From HXMU1420-13 sp034669965 (GTDB lineage Bacteria; Bacteroidota; Rhodothermia; Balneolales; Balneolaceae), in contig JAXMOK010000001.1 in the NCBI GenBank assembly GCA_034669965.1, positions 372,001-436,000 on the forward strand: a stretch of 64,000 bases of DNA. The letters run 5' to 3'. Made by a program: the position numbers and the translations under genes. The notes beneath the pieces are model-generated. The model was not told where the DNA came from and ran no database searches. It saw nothing but the letters and a program-made list of their open reading frames with translations. This document shows, one piece after another, positions 27,756-36,367 of the stretch (the first letter of the stretch is position 1; every line of letters begins with the position of its first letter).

Positions 27756-28756
27756 TGAGTACAAACCGAAATGTAATTATTACCGGTTCCGGCATGTATG
27801 CTCCGGGTCGGGTACTCGAAAACAGTTATTTCAACGAGTTACTGGGTACCGATGTTGATACTTGGTTGCGTGAAAACCTAACTATTGAACGCCGCCATTG
27901 GTGCGAGGATGACGAATCTACCGCCGATCTTTGTGAAGCAGCGGCGAAGCAAGCCATCGAAAAAGCTGGATTGACTCCCATTGACATCGATTTGTTGATT
28001 GTAGCCACCGATACACCGGAATATATCTCGCCATCTACGGCATCGGTATTGCAACACCGATTGGGTGCAAAAAACGCCGGCACTTTCGATATGAATACCG
28101 CTTGTGCCGGTTTTGTAACGGCAATGGATGTTGCTTCGAAATACATTAAAAGCGACGATCAGTACTCGAATGCGTTGGTAATCGGAGCGTATGCCATGAG
28201 CAAATATCTGGACATGAGCGACAAGAAAACGGTTACGCTTTTTGCTGATGGCGCCGGAGCAGTGATTTTAAGCGCTGAAGAATCGGATCAAAAAAATGGA
28301 TACTTAACCGGTGAGTTAAGAACCGATGGGCAGTACAACAGCTGGATGGGAATTTATGGCGGTGGAACCCATCAGCCATCAAACCAAGAAGTGATCGATA
28401 ACAAAGATCATAAATTGAAGTTTGTTAAGCGCATTCCCGCGGAAATTAATCCGAAAATCTGGCCCGAAATTATCACCGATATGTGTACTCGAGCAGGAAT
28501 TACGCCGTTAGATGTTTCGCATTATTTCTTGACTCAGATCAATATTAATGGGATCCACCAAACCATGGATCGCTTGGGAGTTGATCGTTATCGTGCCCAC
28601 ACCATCATGAAAGAATATGGCTACACGGGCTCTGCTTGTGTGCCGATGGCCTTTCATGATGCTATGAAAACTGGGAAGCCTAAAAAGGGCGATTACGTGA
28701 TTTTCCTGGGATCCGGTGGCGGATTAGCCTTCGCAGGAACCTTGTTTAAATACTAG
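27755..28756 (+). CDS. KAS III-like thiolase-fold enzyme lacking the usual His-Asn pair
   Basis: The 333-residue protein has FabH/KAS III length and fold motifs, with nucleophile Cys117 in NTACAGF and the C-terminal GSGGGLAFAG loop. The two residues that normally support decarboxylative condensation appear changed: HQAN is replaced by TQIN (Thr260), and the later GNTS motif reads GYTG (Tyr290). It may therefore act as an acyltransferase or catalyse a non-decarboxylating Claisen-type reaction instead of FabH chemistry. It overlaps the SDR gene by one base and is 10 bp from the acyl-CoA ligase gene. Confidence 0.75.
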   Translation: MSTNRNVIITGSGMYAPGRVLENSYFNELLGTDVDTWLRENLTIERRHWCEDDESTADLCEAAAKQAIEKAGLTPIDIDLLIVATDTPEYISPSTASVLQHRLGAKNAGTFDMNTACAGFVTAMDVASKYIKSDDQYSNALVIGAYAMSKYLDMSDKKTVTLFADGAGAVILSAEESDQKNGYLTGELRTDGQYNSWMGIYGGGTHQPSNQEVIDNKDHKLKFVKRIPAEINPKIWPEIITDMCTRAGITPLDVSHYFLTQININGIHQTMDRLGVDRYRAHTIMKEYGYTGSACVPMAFHDAMKTGKPKKGDYVIFLGSGGGLAFAGTLFKY

Positions 28757-28766
28757 AACCAAAAGA

Positions 28767-30287
28767 ATGAATACATTCGACTGGATCAATAAATGGAGTA
28801 TTTATCAACCCGAAAAAACGGCGATTCGGGAATATGAAACCGGGAGAACGCTCAGTTATCAAGAACTCGAAAATATCGGCAACCGCATCGCCAACTTATT
28901 TACCAAAGAGTATAATCTTGGGATTGGTGATCGCGTAGCCGTTCTGTCAAAAAACAGACTCGAGTTTGTAATGCTGTTCATTGCTGCACAGAAAACAGGG
29001 GTCACTTTGGTGCCACTCAATTTTCGACTGGCTCCTCGTGAAATTGATTATTTGTTAGAAGATTGCTCCCCTTCTCTCCTCTTTTACGATCCGGATTTTG
29101 CTGATGCACTAAACTCGTGTAAAGCATGCCAAGAAATCTTACGTAAAATTGATATTCAGAGTTTTGGGGATGAAGTTTATGCATCAAAACAGAAGGTAGA
29201 AAAGCTAAACACAGAAGCTAGTTTTAGCGAAGATACTCCAGTTTTCATCCTCTACACTTCCGGGACAACAGGCAGACCCAAAGGTGCGAAGTACACGCAT
29301 AAAATGATGTTCTGGAACAGCCTTAACACTTCATTGCGATGCGAGCTCACCGAAAACGATCGTACTATTATCAGCTTGCCGTTTTTTCATACGGGTGGAT
29401 GGAATGTGTTGCTTACACCGATTCTGCATCATGGCGGATATATTTTGTTGATGAACAAATTTGAGCCTGAAGATTTGATACAAGCTTTACAGGATGATGA
29501 GATCACCATTCAAATGGTAGTACCAACCATGTTGAAGATGCTTGCGGAAACCGACAATTTTAATTCAGCTAAATTCCCAACATTGCGATATATGCTGATT
29601 GGCGGCGAAGCACTGCCTTTGCCTGTGATCGAAACCTGGCATAATAAAGGAGTCCCGATTCGACAGGGTTACGGATTAACGGAATTTGGCCCCAATGTTA
29701 CCAGCCTTGATCACAAAGATGCAGATCGGAAAATTGGATCGATAGGAAAGCCGAATTTCTACGTGGAATATTTTATAGCTGATGAACACGGAAACCCGAC
29801 ATCCCAAGGCGAGATTGGAGAATTCTGGCTAAAAGGTCCGGTTCAAACACCCGGATATTGGCACAATGATGAAGCAACGGCACAAGCCTCCGAAAACGGA
29901 TTCTTCAAAACCGGCGATATGGTTCGCGAAGATGATGAAGGCTATTTGTACATCGTTGATCGGAAAAAACACATGTACATTTCGGGGGGCGAAAATGTAT
30001 ATCCCGTAGAAGTTGAAAACTTTCTCTATTCGCATTCTAGCATCCTCGAAGTAGCGGTTATCGGTGTTCCTGATAAGAAATGGGGCGAAGTTGGACACGC
30101 TTTTGTAGTTAAGAAAGAAGGTCAGGAGCCAAGCGAATCAGACATCCTCAATTATTGTGTCGGCAAACTTGCTAAGTTCAAAACCCCGAAATATGTGAGC
30201 TTCATCGAAGAATTACCCAAAGGCGATACCGGAAAAATTAATCGAAAAGAATTACATCACTTGCTCACTCAAACAACGGATAAATGA
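28767..30287 (+). CDS. Acyl-CoA synthetase (AMP-forming, ANL superfamily)
   Basis: The 506-residue enzyme has the AMP-binding P-loop YTSGTTGRPKGAK (about 163-175), the YGLTEFGPN motif, the hinge region GDMVREDDEGYLYIVDRKK (about 385-403), and the C-terminal Lys in PKGDTGKINRKEL. Length is typical of medium/long-chain fatty-acyl- or aryl-CoA ligases. It activates a carboxylic acid with ATP and CoA. The stop codon overlaps the next start (ATGA), indicating tight coupling with the exported hydrolase gene. Confidence 0.87.
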   Translation: MNTFDWINKWSIYQPEKTAIREYETGRTLSYQELENIGNRIANLFTKEYNLGIGDRVAVLSKNRLEFVMLFIAAQKTGVTLVPLNFRLAPREIDYLLEDCSPSLLFYDPDFADALNSCKACQEILRKIDIQSFGDEVYASKQKVEKLNTEASFSEDTPVFILYTSGTTGRPKGAKYTHKMMFWNSLNTSLRCELTENDRTIISLPFFHTGGWNVLLTPILHHGGYILLMNKFEPEDLIQALQDDEITIQMVVPTMLKMLAETDNFNSAKFPTLRYMLIGGEALPLPVIETWHNKGVPIRQGYGLTEFGPNVTSLDHKDADRKIGSIGKPNFYVEYFIADEHGNPTSQGEIGEFWLKGPVQTPGYWHNDEATAQASENGFFKTGDMVREDDEGYLYIVDRKKHMYISGGENVYPVEVENFLYSHSSILEVAVIGVPDKKWGEVGHAFVVKKEGQEPSESDILNYCVGKLAKFKTPKYVSFIEELPKGDTGKINRKELHHLLTQTTDK

Positions 30288-31210
30288 AACTTCTTGCCTC
30301 CCTCTTATCGACTTTTATCACATTGATTCTGCTTACTCCAAGTCAAGCTCAAATTTCAGATTCTTACCCTTACCCGGTTAAAGAAATCATGGTAAAAGAC
30401 TCTGTTTCAATTGCCTACATGGACACTGAGGTTGGTAACGAAATAATTGTTTTGATACATGGATTAGGAAGTTATGGACCGGCCTGGACCCATAACATCG
30501 AAGCGCTATCTGAGCAGTATCGAGTTATTGTTCCTGATTTACCTGGATACGGAATGTCGTCTAAAAACCTGCATCCTGTTTCTTTATCAGCTTTTGCTGA
30601 TGCAATTTCTGAGCTATTAAATCAGCTCGATATCGAAAAAGTAACTCTTGCCGGGCACTCAATGGGCGGACAAATCGCGATGACCCTTGCGCTTGAAAAC
30701 CCCGGCTTAGTGGAAAAACTTGTATTGGTTGCCCCCGCCGGTATCGAAACCTTTAATGCACAACAGGCAACGATGTTAAAATCATTTGTTACGCCTGCCA
30801 GTGTATGCAATACAACTAAGGAACAAACACGAGCTAATTATCGCCTCAATTTTTACCAAATGCCGAAAAGTGCACAGTTTATGATCGAAGATCGACTTGC
30901 GATGGAAAAGAGGAGAGATTTCGAACAATATTGCGAAAGTGTTTCCGGTAGTGTTGCTGCGATGTTGGATGAACCGGTTTTTGATCACCTGGCAGAAATC
31001 ACTCAACCAACGCTGATAATATTTGGTGCAAACGATGCATTGATTCCGAATAAGTATTTGAATCCAACCCTAACCACTCAACAAATTGCTAAAACAGCCG
31101 AGGAAAAGATCCCGAATTCGAGATCTATCCTTATAGAAAATGCCGGACATTTTGTGCAACTCGAAAAACCAGCTGCTACCAATAAAGCTATTCTTGAATT
31201 CCTGAATTAA
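30284..31210 (+). CDS. Exported alpha/beta hydrolase
   Basis: The 308-residue protein opens with a signal peptide (MKLLASLLSTFITLILLTPSQAQ). The hydrolase domain has nucleophile Ser126 in GHSMGG, Asp251 in GANDALIP and His289 in NAGHFVQ, so the triad is complete. The oxyanion region is IHGLGSYGPAW. It should act outside the cytosol, possibly releasing an acid from an ester that the symporter and ligase then handle. It is the last gene of the rightward cluster. Its stop overlaps the stop of the opposing aldo/keto reductase gene. Confidence 0.8.
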   Translation: MKLLASLLSTFITLILLTPSQAQISDSYPYPVKEIMVKDSVSIAYMDTEVGNEIIVLIHGLGSYGPAWTHNIEALSEQYRVIVPDLPGYGMSSKNLHPVSLSAFADAISELLNQLDIEKVTLAGHSMGGQIAMTLALENPGLVEKLVLVAPAGIETFNAQQATMLKSFVTPASVCNTTKEQTRANYRLNFYQMPKSAQFMIEDRLAMEKRRDFEQYCESVSGSVAAMLDEPVFDHLAEITQPTLIIFGANDALIPNKYLNPTLTTQQIAKTAEEKIPNSRSILIENAGHFVQLEKPAATNKAILEFLN

Positions 31211-32190
31211 GCATTCAGGATATCTTCGATTCGTTGCTGCTCTTCAGCACTTAATTCCAGTTTATCGATGGCTTCCACATTGTTTTCCAACTGATTGATG
31301 CTGCTGATTCCGATCAAGGCAGTGGTAACCGCCGGGTGACGTAAAATCCATACTAAAGCAAGCTGAGCTAGACTTTGACCGCGTGATTCTGCGACTGCAT
31401 TCAAATCTTTGATTTTTTGTAGCACAGCATCTGTTAGATCGCCTTCCTTTAAGAATCCATCCGGATCTGCAATTCGGGAGTTCTCAGGAATTCCATGCAG
31501 ATACTTGTTGGTAAGTAATCCTTGGGCTAATGGCGAAAACGGAATGCTACCAATGTCTTCATCCTGAATCACATCAAAAACACCCTCCTTTTCCGGCTCG
31601 CGATGGAACATGTTGTATTTCGGTTGATGGATTACAATAGGCACCCCCAATGATTTCAACATTTGGATGGCTTCCCGAGCCCGATCAGCCGGATAATTTG
31701 AAATCCCTGCGTACAATGCTTTGCCAGATCGAACAATTTGTTCTAAGGCGCGCATGCTTTCTTCCAGCGGTGTGTCGTAATCAGGGCGGTGGTGGTAAAA
31801 AATGTCCACGTATTCCAAACCCATTCGCTTAAGACTCTGATCGCAGCTTGAAATCAAATACTTCCGTGAACCGCCATCGCCATAAGGACCTTCCCACATT
31901 CCAAAACCTGCTTTACTGGATATGATCAACTCATCGCGCCTGCCATGAAAAATGGTTTTGAGCGCTCTACCGAATTGTTCTTCTGCACTTCCCGGAGGCG
32001 GTCCATAATTATTTGCCAGATCAAAGTGCGTAATGCCCAGCTCGAAGGCTCTGGTAAGCATTTGATCAACTTTTTCGGGCGTTTGCTGTCCACCGAAATT
32101 GTGCCAAAGTCCTAGGGAAAGAATGGGGAGATAAAGTCCTGAATTCCCACATTTGCGGTATGGAATTCGGTTGTAATCGGGTTTAATCAT
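31207..32190 (-). CDS. Aldo/keto reductase (YghZ/Kv-beta-like)
   Basis: About 327 residues from the ATG at 32190, which fits the family N-terminus (YRKCGNSGLYLPILSLGLWHNFGG); the longer frame adds 15 unlikely residues. Motifs include FDLANNYGPPPGSAEEQFG, the catalytic-region segment VDIFYHHRPD (His), GISNYPADRA and ALIGISSINQLENNVEA. These match the YghZ/GprA subgroup, which reduces aldehydes such as methylglyoxal with NADPH. It lies 60 bp downstream of the transglutaminase-like gene on the same strand and ends in overlap with the opposing hydrolase stop codon. Confidence 0.88.
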   Translation of the reverse strand: MIKPDYNRIPYRKCGNSGLYLPILSLGLWHNFGGQQTPEKVDQMLTRAFELGITHFDLANNYGPPPGSAEEQFGRALKTIFHGRRDELIISSKAGFGMWEGPYGDGGSRKYLISSCDQSLKRMGLEYVDIFYHHRPDYDTPLEESMRALEQIVRSGKALYAGISNYPADRAREAIQMLKSLGVPIVIHQPKYNMFHREPEKEGVFDVIQDEDIGSIPFSPLAQGLLTNKYLHGIPENSRIADPDGFLKEGDLTDAVLQKIKDLNAVAESRGQSLAQLALVWILRHPAVTTALIGISSINQLENNVEAIDKLELSAEEQQRIEDILNA

Positions 32191-32250
32191 GTTTGAATAA
32201 GTGAAGTTTCGCTCAAAAATAGAGCTATCCAACACTAATTCAATATTTAG

Positions 32251-33804
32251 TTAGAACCGAATAATTTCTGGTTGTTCATTTCGGTAGGATTTCATCGTTA
32301 ACCCAACGGGAGCGTTCACATAGGTTGGATCAGCAACTACATATTTTTGCCCTCGGGAAATGTGATAATCGCCCGGAACCGAGTGCGTAAATTTCACGGC
32401 GGTTGCAAGGTGGCGGCTATACCTGAGGGCAATCACCTCTAAGCCTAGCAGTTCTTTTACCAAGGTTGCAAAAAAGATAGCGCGGTCGTCACAATCAGAA
32501 TATTTATAGTAGAAAATCTCATCGGGAAGCATGTATTTCTCTCGATCAAATTGATCTTGATCGGTTTTATATTCGAACGAAGTTTGCACCATCCTAAGCA
32601 GAAAATTCACCGCTTGCAGCTCGTTCATGGTTTCTAAAATTGGCTCTAACTGAGTATATAGCTGCTGTTTAGTGGATTCCGACATCGACGCAGAGAAAAA
32701 CACCGGTAAGTCGGTGCGCGGATAATATTCGAAGTACAATATCAGATCTTTACTGGCAGTAACAGGGAATTCGTATTGACGATTCTTGTATTCGAAACGC
32801 AGTGTTTTTTGGAAAGTATTGGCCTCATTTTCGAAAACTGGATATTCTTCGATGGATAAATCCAACTTGCGAACCTGTGCCTGATGACCACCTGAATACG
32901 TGAAAATTGAATTTGGTGTTTGGTACTCATCGTTAAAATTAATCGGAAAATACTTCTCCCCTTCTAAGGTGTAATATTTACAATCGAAGATATTTCCGGT
33001 AACGGCAAACAAGTTATATACCCCGTTTTGGTCGTATCCAACTTTCGTTCGATAACCAGCTTTAGTTAGTAAAAACCAATTCAACAACCGAACCAGATTT
33101 GGGTTTTGCTCTCCCACGATATCTTTTGAAATAGAGTTTATGAGCAGGATATATCCCCAATCGTTTAAAGCTAGTTCTGATTTTAAATTCTTAGTGTGAT
33201 TCACAAATTCGCTATGATTTATATTACTGACCTCCTCCCAAAATTCAGCGATTCGGTCGTTATCAATTTCTCCATTACGATATTTTGAAGGATTCAGTTT
33301 TTGGGAAATCTTGGCCGGATAACTGAACGGAATCGCGTTTGAAAAGAACTCAAATTGATGAAACCGGGTAACTGCATCTCCAAAGAAGTTAAATGCTATA
33401 TCTGCCTTTGATTCTTTTTTTATTTCGATTACAGCTTCGGGAGTGGGCAAATCGATCGGTTCATTATCCAAATCGAAATTTAGGTTGATGCTAACTTTGT
33501 CTTCGATTACAACCTCATCTGGAAGTTCGTTTTCGAGTCGATCAGGCGGCGTATAAACCGGAATTTCAATGGGTTTAAGTTCGTTGTAGAACCCTGCTCC
33601 AGAGTTCACCCCAACTTCCTGCCAGGTGGCTTTTAGCATCTTGATGAAGTCTTCGTCGAATTTATCTTTGTAGGCTTGGAATTCTTCCTGCTGCTGCTTT
33701 TTCCATTCTTCAAAAGTCTGCGCCTGAACTATTAATGATGTGCACATCATTAAAACAGTAATCGCACTTAGTCTAGTTAAAGCACCTACCATTAGTCTTA
33801 CCAT
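32251..33804 (-). CDS. Exported transglutaminase-like (papain-fold) protein
   Basis: The 517-residue protein has a signal peptide (about residues 1-29) followed by a charged helical segment and a long region of unknown type. The last ~120 residues look like a transglutaminase-like core: Cys438 in YSDCDDRAIFF, His465 in SRHLATAV and Asp492 in VVADPTY. This triad supports protease or amide-transfer chemistry. It is 143 bp downstream of the first flagellin gene, same strand, but that gene has a terminator, so co-transcription is doubtful. Target unknown. Confidence 0.7.
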   Translation of the reverse strand: MVRLMVGALTRLSAITVLMMCTSLIVQAQTFEEWKKQQQEEFQAYKDKFDEDFIKMLKATWQEVGVNSGAGFYNELKPIEIPVYTPPDRLENELPDEVVIEDKVSINLNFDLDNEPIDLPTPEAVIEIKKESKADIAFNFFGDAVTRFHQFEFFSNAIPFSYPAKISQKLNPSKYRNGEIDNDRIAEFWEEVSNINHSEFVNHTKNLKSELALNDWGYILLINSISKDIVGEQNPNLVRLLNWFLLTKAGYRTKVGYDQNGVYNLFAVTGNIFDCKYYTLEGEKYFPINFNDEYQTPNSIFTYSGGHQAQVRKLDLSIEEYPVFENEANTFQKTLRFEYKNRQYEFPVTASKDLILYFEYYPRTDLPVFFSASMSESTKQQLYTQLEPILETMNELQAVNFLLRMVQTSFEYKTDQDQFDREKYMLPDEIFYYKYSDCDDRAIFFATLVKELLGLEVIALRYSRHLATAVKFTHSVPGDYHISRGQKYVVADPTYVNAPVGLTMKSYRNEQPEIIRF

Positions 33805-33890
33805 AGGTTGTTTCTACCGATCTGAAATTGAGTTTTTTGAACCCCATTGAAGCTCGAACCTATTGAATTGTTCCTCAAATCAGAAATACA

Positions 33891-33921
33891 AAAAAACCCA
33901 TACCGCGTAAAGCAGTATGGG
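33891..33921 (-). terminator. Terminator of flagellin gene 1
   Basis: The stem CCCATAC (33897-33903) / GTATGGG (33915-33921) is followed on the minus strand by a T-run (A at 33891-33896). Confidence 0.82.
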
Positions 33922-33947
33922 CTAATTTTGTTGGAATCGGAGTGTTA

Positions 33948-34901
33948 TTATCCGATAAATCCAAGAACAGACTGAGGTCCGTTATTTGCTTGCGCAAGAG
34001 CAGAAGTAGCAGTTTGCTGTAGAATCTGAAGACGTACAGATTCTGATTGCTCTTTCGCGAAGTCGGTATCCATAATTCTGGATTTTGCAGATTCCGTTGA
34101 AGAAATGGTTTCTGACAGGGTATCCTCTCTTAAAGAAAGTGACGATTGTGTAATACCGATGGTATTCACATTCGTTGCCATTGTATCAATTGCGGTATCA
34201 ACATCAGCAATAAATGCATTGTAATCTTCCGCAGTTGCAGTAGTTGCAAAGGTAAATGTACCTTGGTCAGACGCTGTTGCTGCGGTTACTGAGATCGCTC
34301 CACCACTTGCGGCTCCACCACCAGCAGTTGTTGTAGCACCAAGTGATGCATCGCCTGAAGCAGCGAATAACTCACCCACATTTACAGCAGCAATAGTTGC
34401 TGTAATAGTGTCTTCAGCTCGCTCGCCCGTTTGAAAGGTAAGTGATATCGAACCACTATTGTCAGCACCATTTAACAACTCAGTATCCTGATAAATGGTT
34501 TGATTTGCGATTTCATTGATATCGGATCCGATAGCTTCTAATTGATCGCCAATATATCCACGCTCGGTATCGCCTAAGGTATCATTTGCAGCCTGAGTTG
34601 CCAGACTTTTCATTTCAATTAAACTATCCATTACGATATCGAAACTCGACTCTGTAATATCTAGAACTGATTTTGCATCACCTACGTTTTGTAGAGATTG
34701 CTCAAGACCGGCTACACGGCTTTTCAATTTTGTTGCAATTGAATAACCTGCTGCATTGTCTTCTGCTTTATTGATTTTTTTACCGGTTGTTAGTCGTTCT
34801 CTACTGTTAGATAGGTCGCGGTTTACACGGTTTAGTGAAAGTTGTGCATCTAATGATTGCACATTGGTATTCACTCGGTTTAGATCTCCAAAACTAGCCA
34901 T
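33948..34901 (-). CDS. fliC: Flagellin 1 (of five)
   Basis: The 317-residue protein has conserved flagellin ends: N-terminal SLNRVNRDLSNSRERLTTGKKINKAEDNAAGYSIA and C-terminal ESAKSRIMDTDFAKEQSESVRLQILQQTATSALAQANN. The middle is short, so D2/D3 domains are minimal. Residues ~181-224 form a Gly/Ala/Ser/Thr-rich insert, the likely surface-exposed part and a candidate O-glycosylation site. A sigma-28-like promoter lies upstream, AGGTGA before ATG, and a terminator downstream, so it is transcribed alone. An internal ~290-bp stretch is nearly identical to flagellin 2 at DNA level. Confidence 0.95.
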   Translation of the reverse strand: MASFGDLNRVNTNVQSLDAQLSLNRVNRDLSNSRERLTTGKKINKAEDNAAGYSIATKLKSRVAGLEQSLQNVGDAKSVLDITESSFDIVMDSLIEMKSLATQAANDTLGDTERGYIGDQLEAIGSDINEIANQTIYQDTELLNGADNSGSISLTFQTGERAEDTITATIAAVNVGELFAASGDASLGATTTAGGGAASGGAISVTAATASDQGTFTFATTATAEDYNAFIADVDTAIDTMATNVNTIGITQSSLSLREDTLSETISSTESAKSRIMDTDFAKEQSESVRLQILQQTATSALAQANNGPQSVLGFIG

Positions 34902-34955
34902 ATTTTGTCACCTTTTTATTGTTATTATTTATATATATCGCTCTGGTTAACTCAG

Positions 34956-34982
34956 TTATCGAACCCAAAATGACGGTCTTAA
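34956..34982 (-). promoter_or_regulatory. Sigma-28-like promoter of flagellin 1
   Basis: Minus strand reads TTAAGACC-N11-TTCGATAA, against the FliA pattern TAAA...N11...GCCGATAA. The same arrangement precedes all five flagellins. The gap 34902-35162 otherwise holds only the flagellin 2 terminator. Confidence 0.75.
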
Positions 34983-35101
34983 ATATTTATTTAATTATTT
35001 TAGTTAAACTTTTGTTTTTATATAAATTATTCGTCTTATATATGAACTGTTTACACGCAATTATCAACAATTATGCTTTATATAATATTATATATGAGCA
35101 T

Positions 35102-35133
35102 AAAAAAACCCTCAACACTTTTCAGTGAGAGGG
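35102..35133 (-). terminator. Terminator of flagellin gene 2
   Basis: CCCTC (35109-35113) / GAGGG (35129-35133), with an inner CACT/AGTG stem, is followed on the minus strand by seven T (35102-35108). Confidence 0.8.
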
Positions 35134-35162
35134 CACAAATAAATAATATTTGATTAGATTAA

Positions 35163-36116
35163 TTATCCAATAAATCCTAGTACAGATTGTGGACCGTTAT
35201 TAGCCTGAGCTAAAGCTGAGGTAGCGGTCTGTTGCAGAATCTGTAAACGAACCGATTCTGATTGCTCTTTCGCAAAGTCGGTATCCATTATTCTGGATTT
35301 AGCCGATTCCGTTGCAGAAATCGTTTCTGACAGGGTATCCTCTCTTAAAGAAAGTGACGATTGTGTAATACCTATGGTATTCACATTCGTTGCCATTGAA
35401 TCGATTGCAGTGTCAACATGAGTAATAAATGCGTTGAAATCTTCCGACGTTGCCGTAGATGCAAAAGTAAATGTACCTTGATCAGAAGCTGTAGCTGCCG
35501 TTACAGATATGGCACCACCACTTGCGGCTCCACCACCGGCAGTTGTTGTAGCACCAAGTGATGCATCGCCAGAAGCTGCAAAAAGCTCCCCTACATTTAC
35601 AGCAGCAATAGTTGCTGTAATAGTGTCTTCAGCTCGCTCACCCGTTTGAAAGGTAAGTGATATCGAACCACTATTGTCAGCACCATTTAACAACTCAGTA
35701 TCCTGATAAATGGTTTGATTTGCGATTTCATTGATATCGGATCCGATAGCTTCTAATTGATCGCCAATATATCCACGCTCGGTATCGCCTAAGGTATCAT
35801 TTGCAGCCTGTGTTGCCAGACTTTTCATTTCAATTAAACTATCCATTACTATGTCAAAACTTGACTCAGCTATATCCAATACCGACTTAGCATCACCTAC
35901 GTTTTGTAATGATTGCTCCAGCCCGGCGGCCCGGCTTTTCAATTTTGTTGCAATTGAGTACCCCGCAGCGTTGTCTTCTGCTTTATTAATTTTTTTACCG
36001 GTGGTTAAACGTTCCCTACTGTTTGAGAGATCACGGTTCACCCGGTTAAGTGATAGTTGTGCGTCGAGCGACTGCACATTGGTATTCACTCGGTTGAGAT
36101 CTCCAAAACTTGCCAT
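35163..36116 (-). CDS. fliC: Flagellin 2 (of five)
   Basis: The 317-residue protein is nearly identical to flagellin 1 and has the same insert. Differences cluster at KSRAAG (Ala for Val), SEDFNAFITHVDTAID and a few other sites. N- and C-terminal polymerisation domains are intact, with C-terminal VLGFIG. An AGGTGA ribosome site precedes ATG. The 5'-most ~50 bp match flagellin 3 exactly, while the middle matches flagellin 1, which suggests recombination between copies. It has its own promoter and terminator. Confidence 0.95.
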   Translation of the reverse strand: MASFGDLNRVNTNVQSLDAQLSLNRVNRDLSNSRERLTTGKKINKAEDNAAGYSIATKLKSRAAGLEQSLQNVGDAKSVLDIAESSFDIVMDSLIEMKSLATQAANDTLGDTERGYIGDQLEAIGSDINEIANQTIYQDTELLNGADNSGSISLTFQTGERAEDTITATIAAVNVGELFAASGDASLGATTTAGGGAASGGAISVTAATASDQGTFTFASTATSEDFNAFITHVDTAIDSMATNVNTIGITQSSLSLREDTLSETISATESAKSRIMDTDFAKEQSESVRLQILQQTATSALAQANNGPQSVLGFIG

Positions 36117-36170
36117 TAGAGTTCACCTAAAATAATTTATTATAGTTATAATTTTGCTCGGTCATATGAT

Positions 36171-36197
36171 TTATCGAACTCAAAAATGAAGTCTTAA
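36171..36197 (-). promoter_or_regulatory. Sigma-28-like promoter of flagellin 2
   Basis: Minus strand reads TTAAGACT-N11-TTCGATAA. It lies 55 bp upstream of the start codon and matches the promoter of flagellin 1 in spacing and sequence. Confidence 0.78.
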
Positions 36198-36310
36198 ATT
36201 TTATCGGAAATAAATAAATTGTGTATTTCGACTATTAACAATTAATGACTTAGCACCTTTTCATTTTATATAGTTTAGAAACGATTCTGAAAATTCAACC
36301 TCTATGGCAT

Positions 36311-36345
36311 AAAAAAAGCCACACATTGTTCACAATGCATGGCTT
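36311..36345 (-). terminator. Terminator of flagellin gene 3
   Basis: AAGCCA (36316-36321) / TGGCTT (36340-36345), with an inner ATTGT/ACAAT stem, is followed on the minus strand by a run of T. Confidence 0.82.
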
Positions 36346-36367
36346 AAAAATATTCAATCAGTTAATC

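Noticed and set aside
27012..31210. OleABCD olefin/hydrocarbon biosynthesis cluster
   Set aside because: All four enzyme classes occur, but the SDR is the short classical type, the hydrolase uses a Ser nucleophile and is exported, the ligase looks like an ordinary acyl-CoA ligase, and the KAS lacks the His and Asn that OleA keeps.
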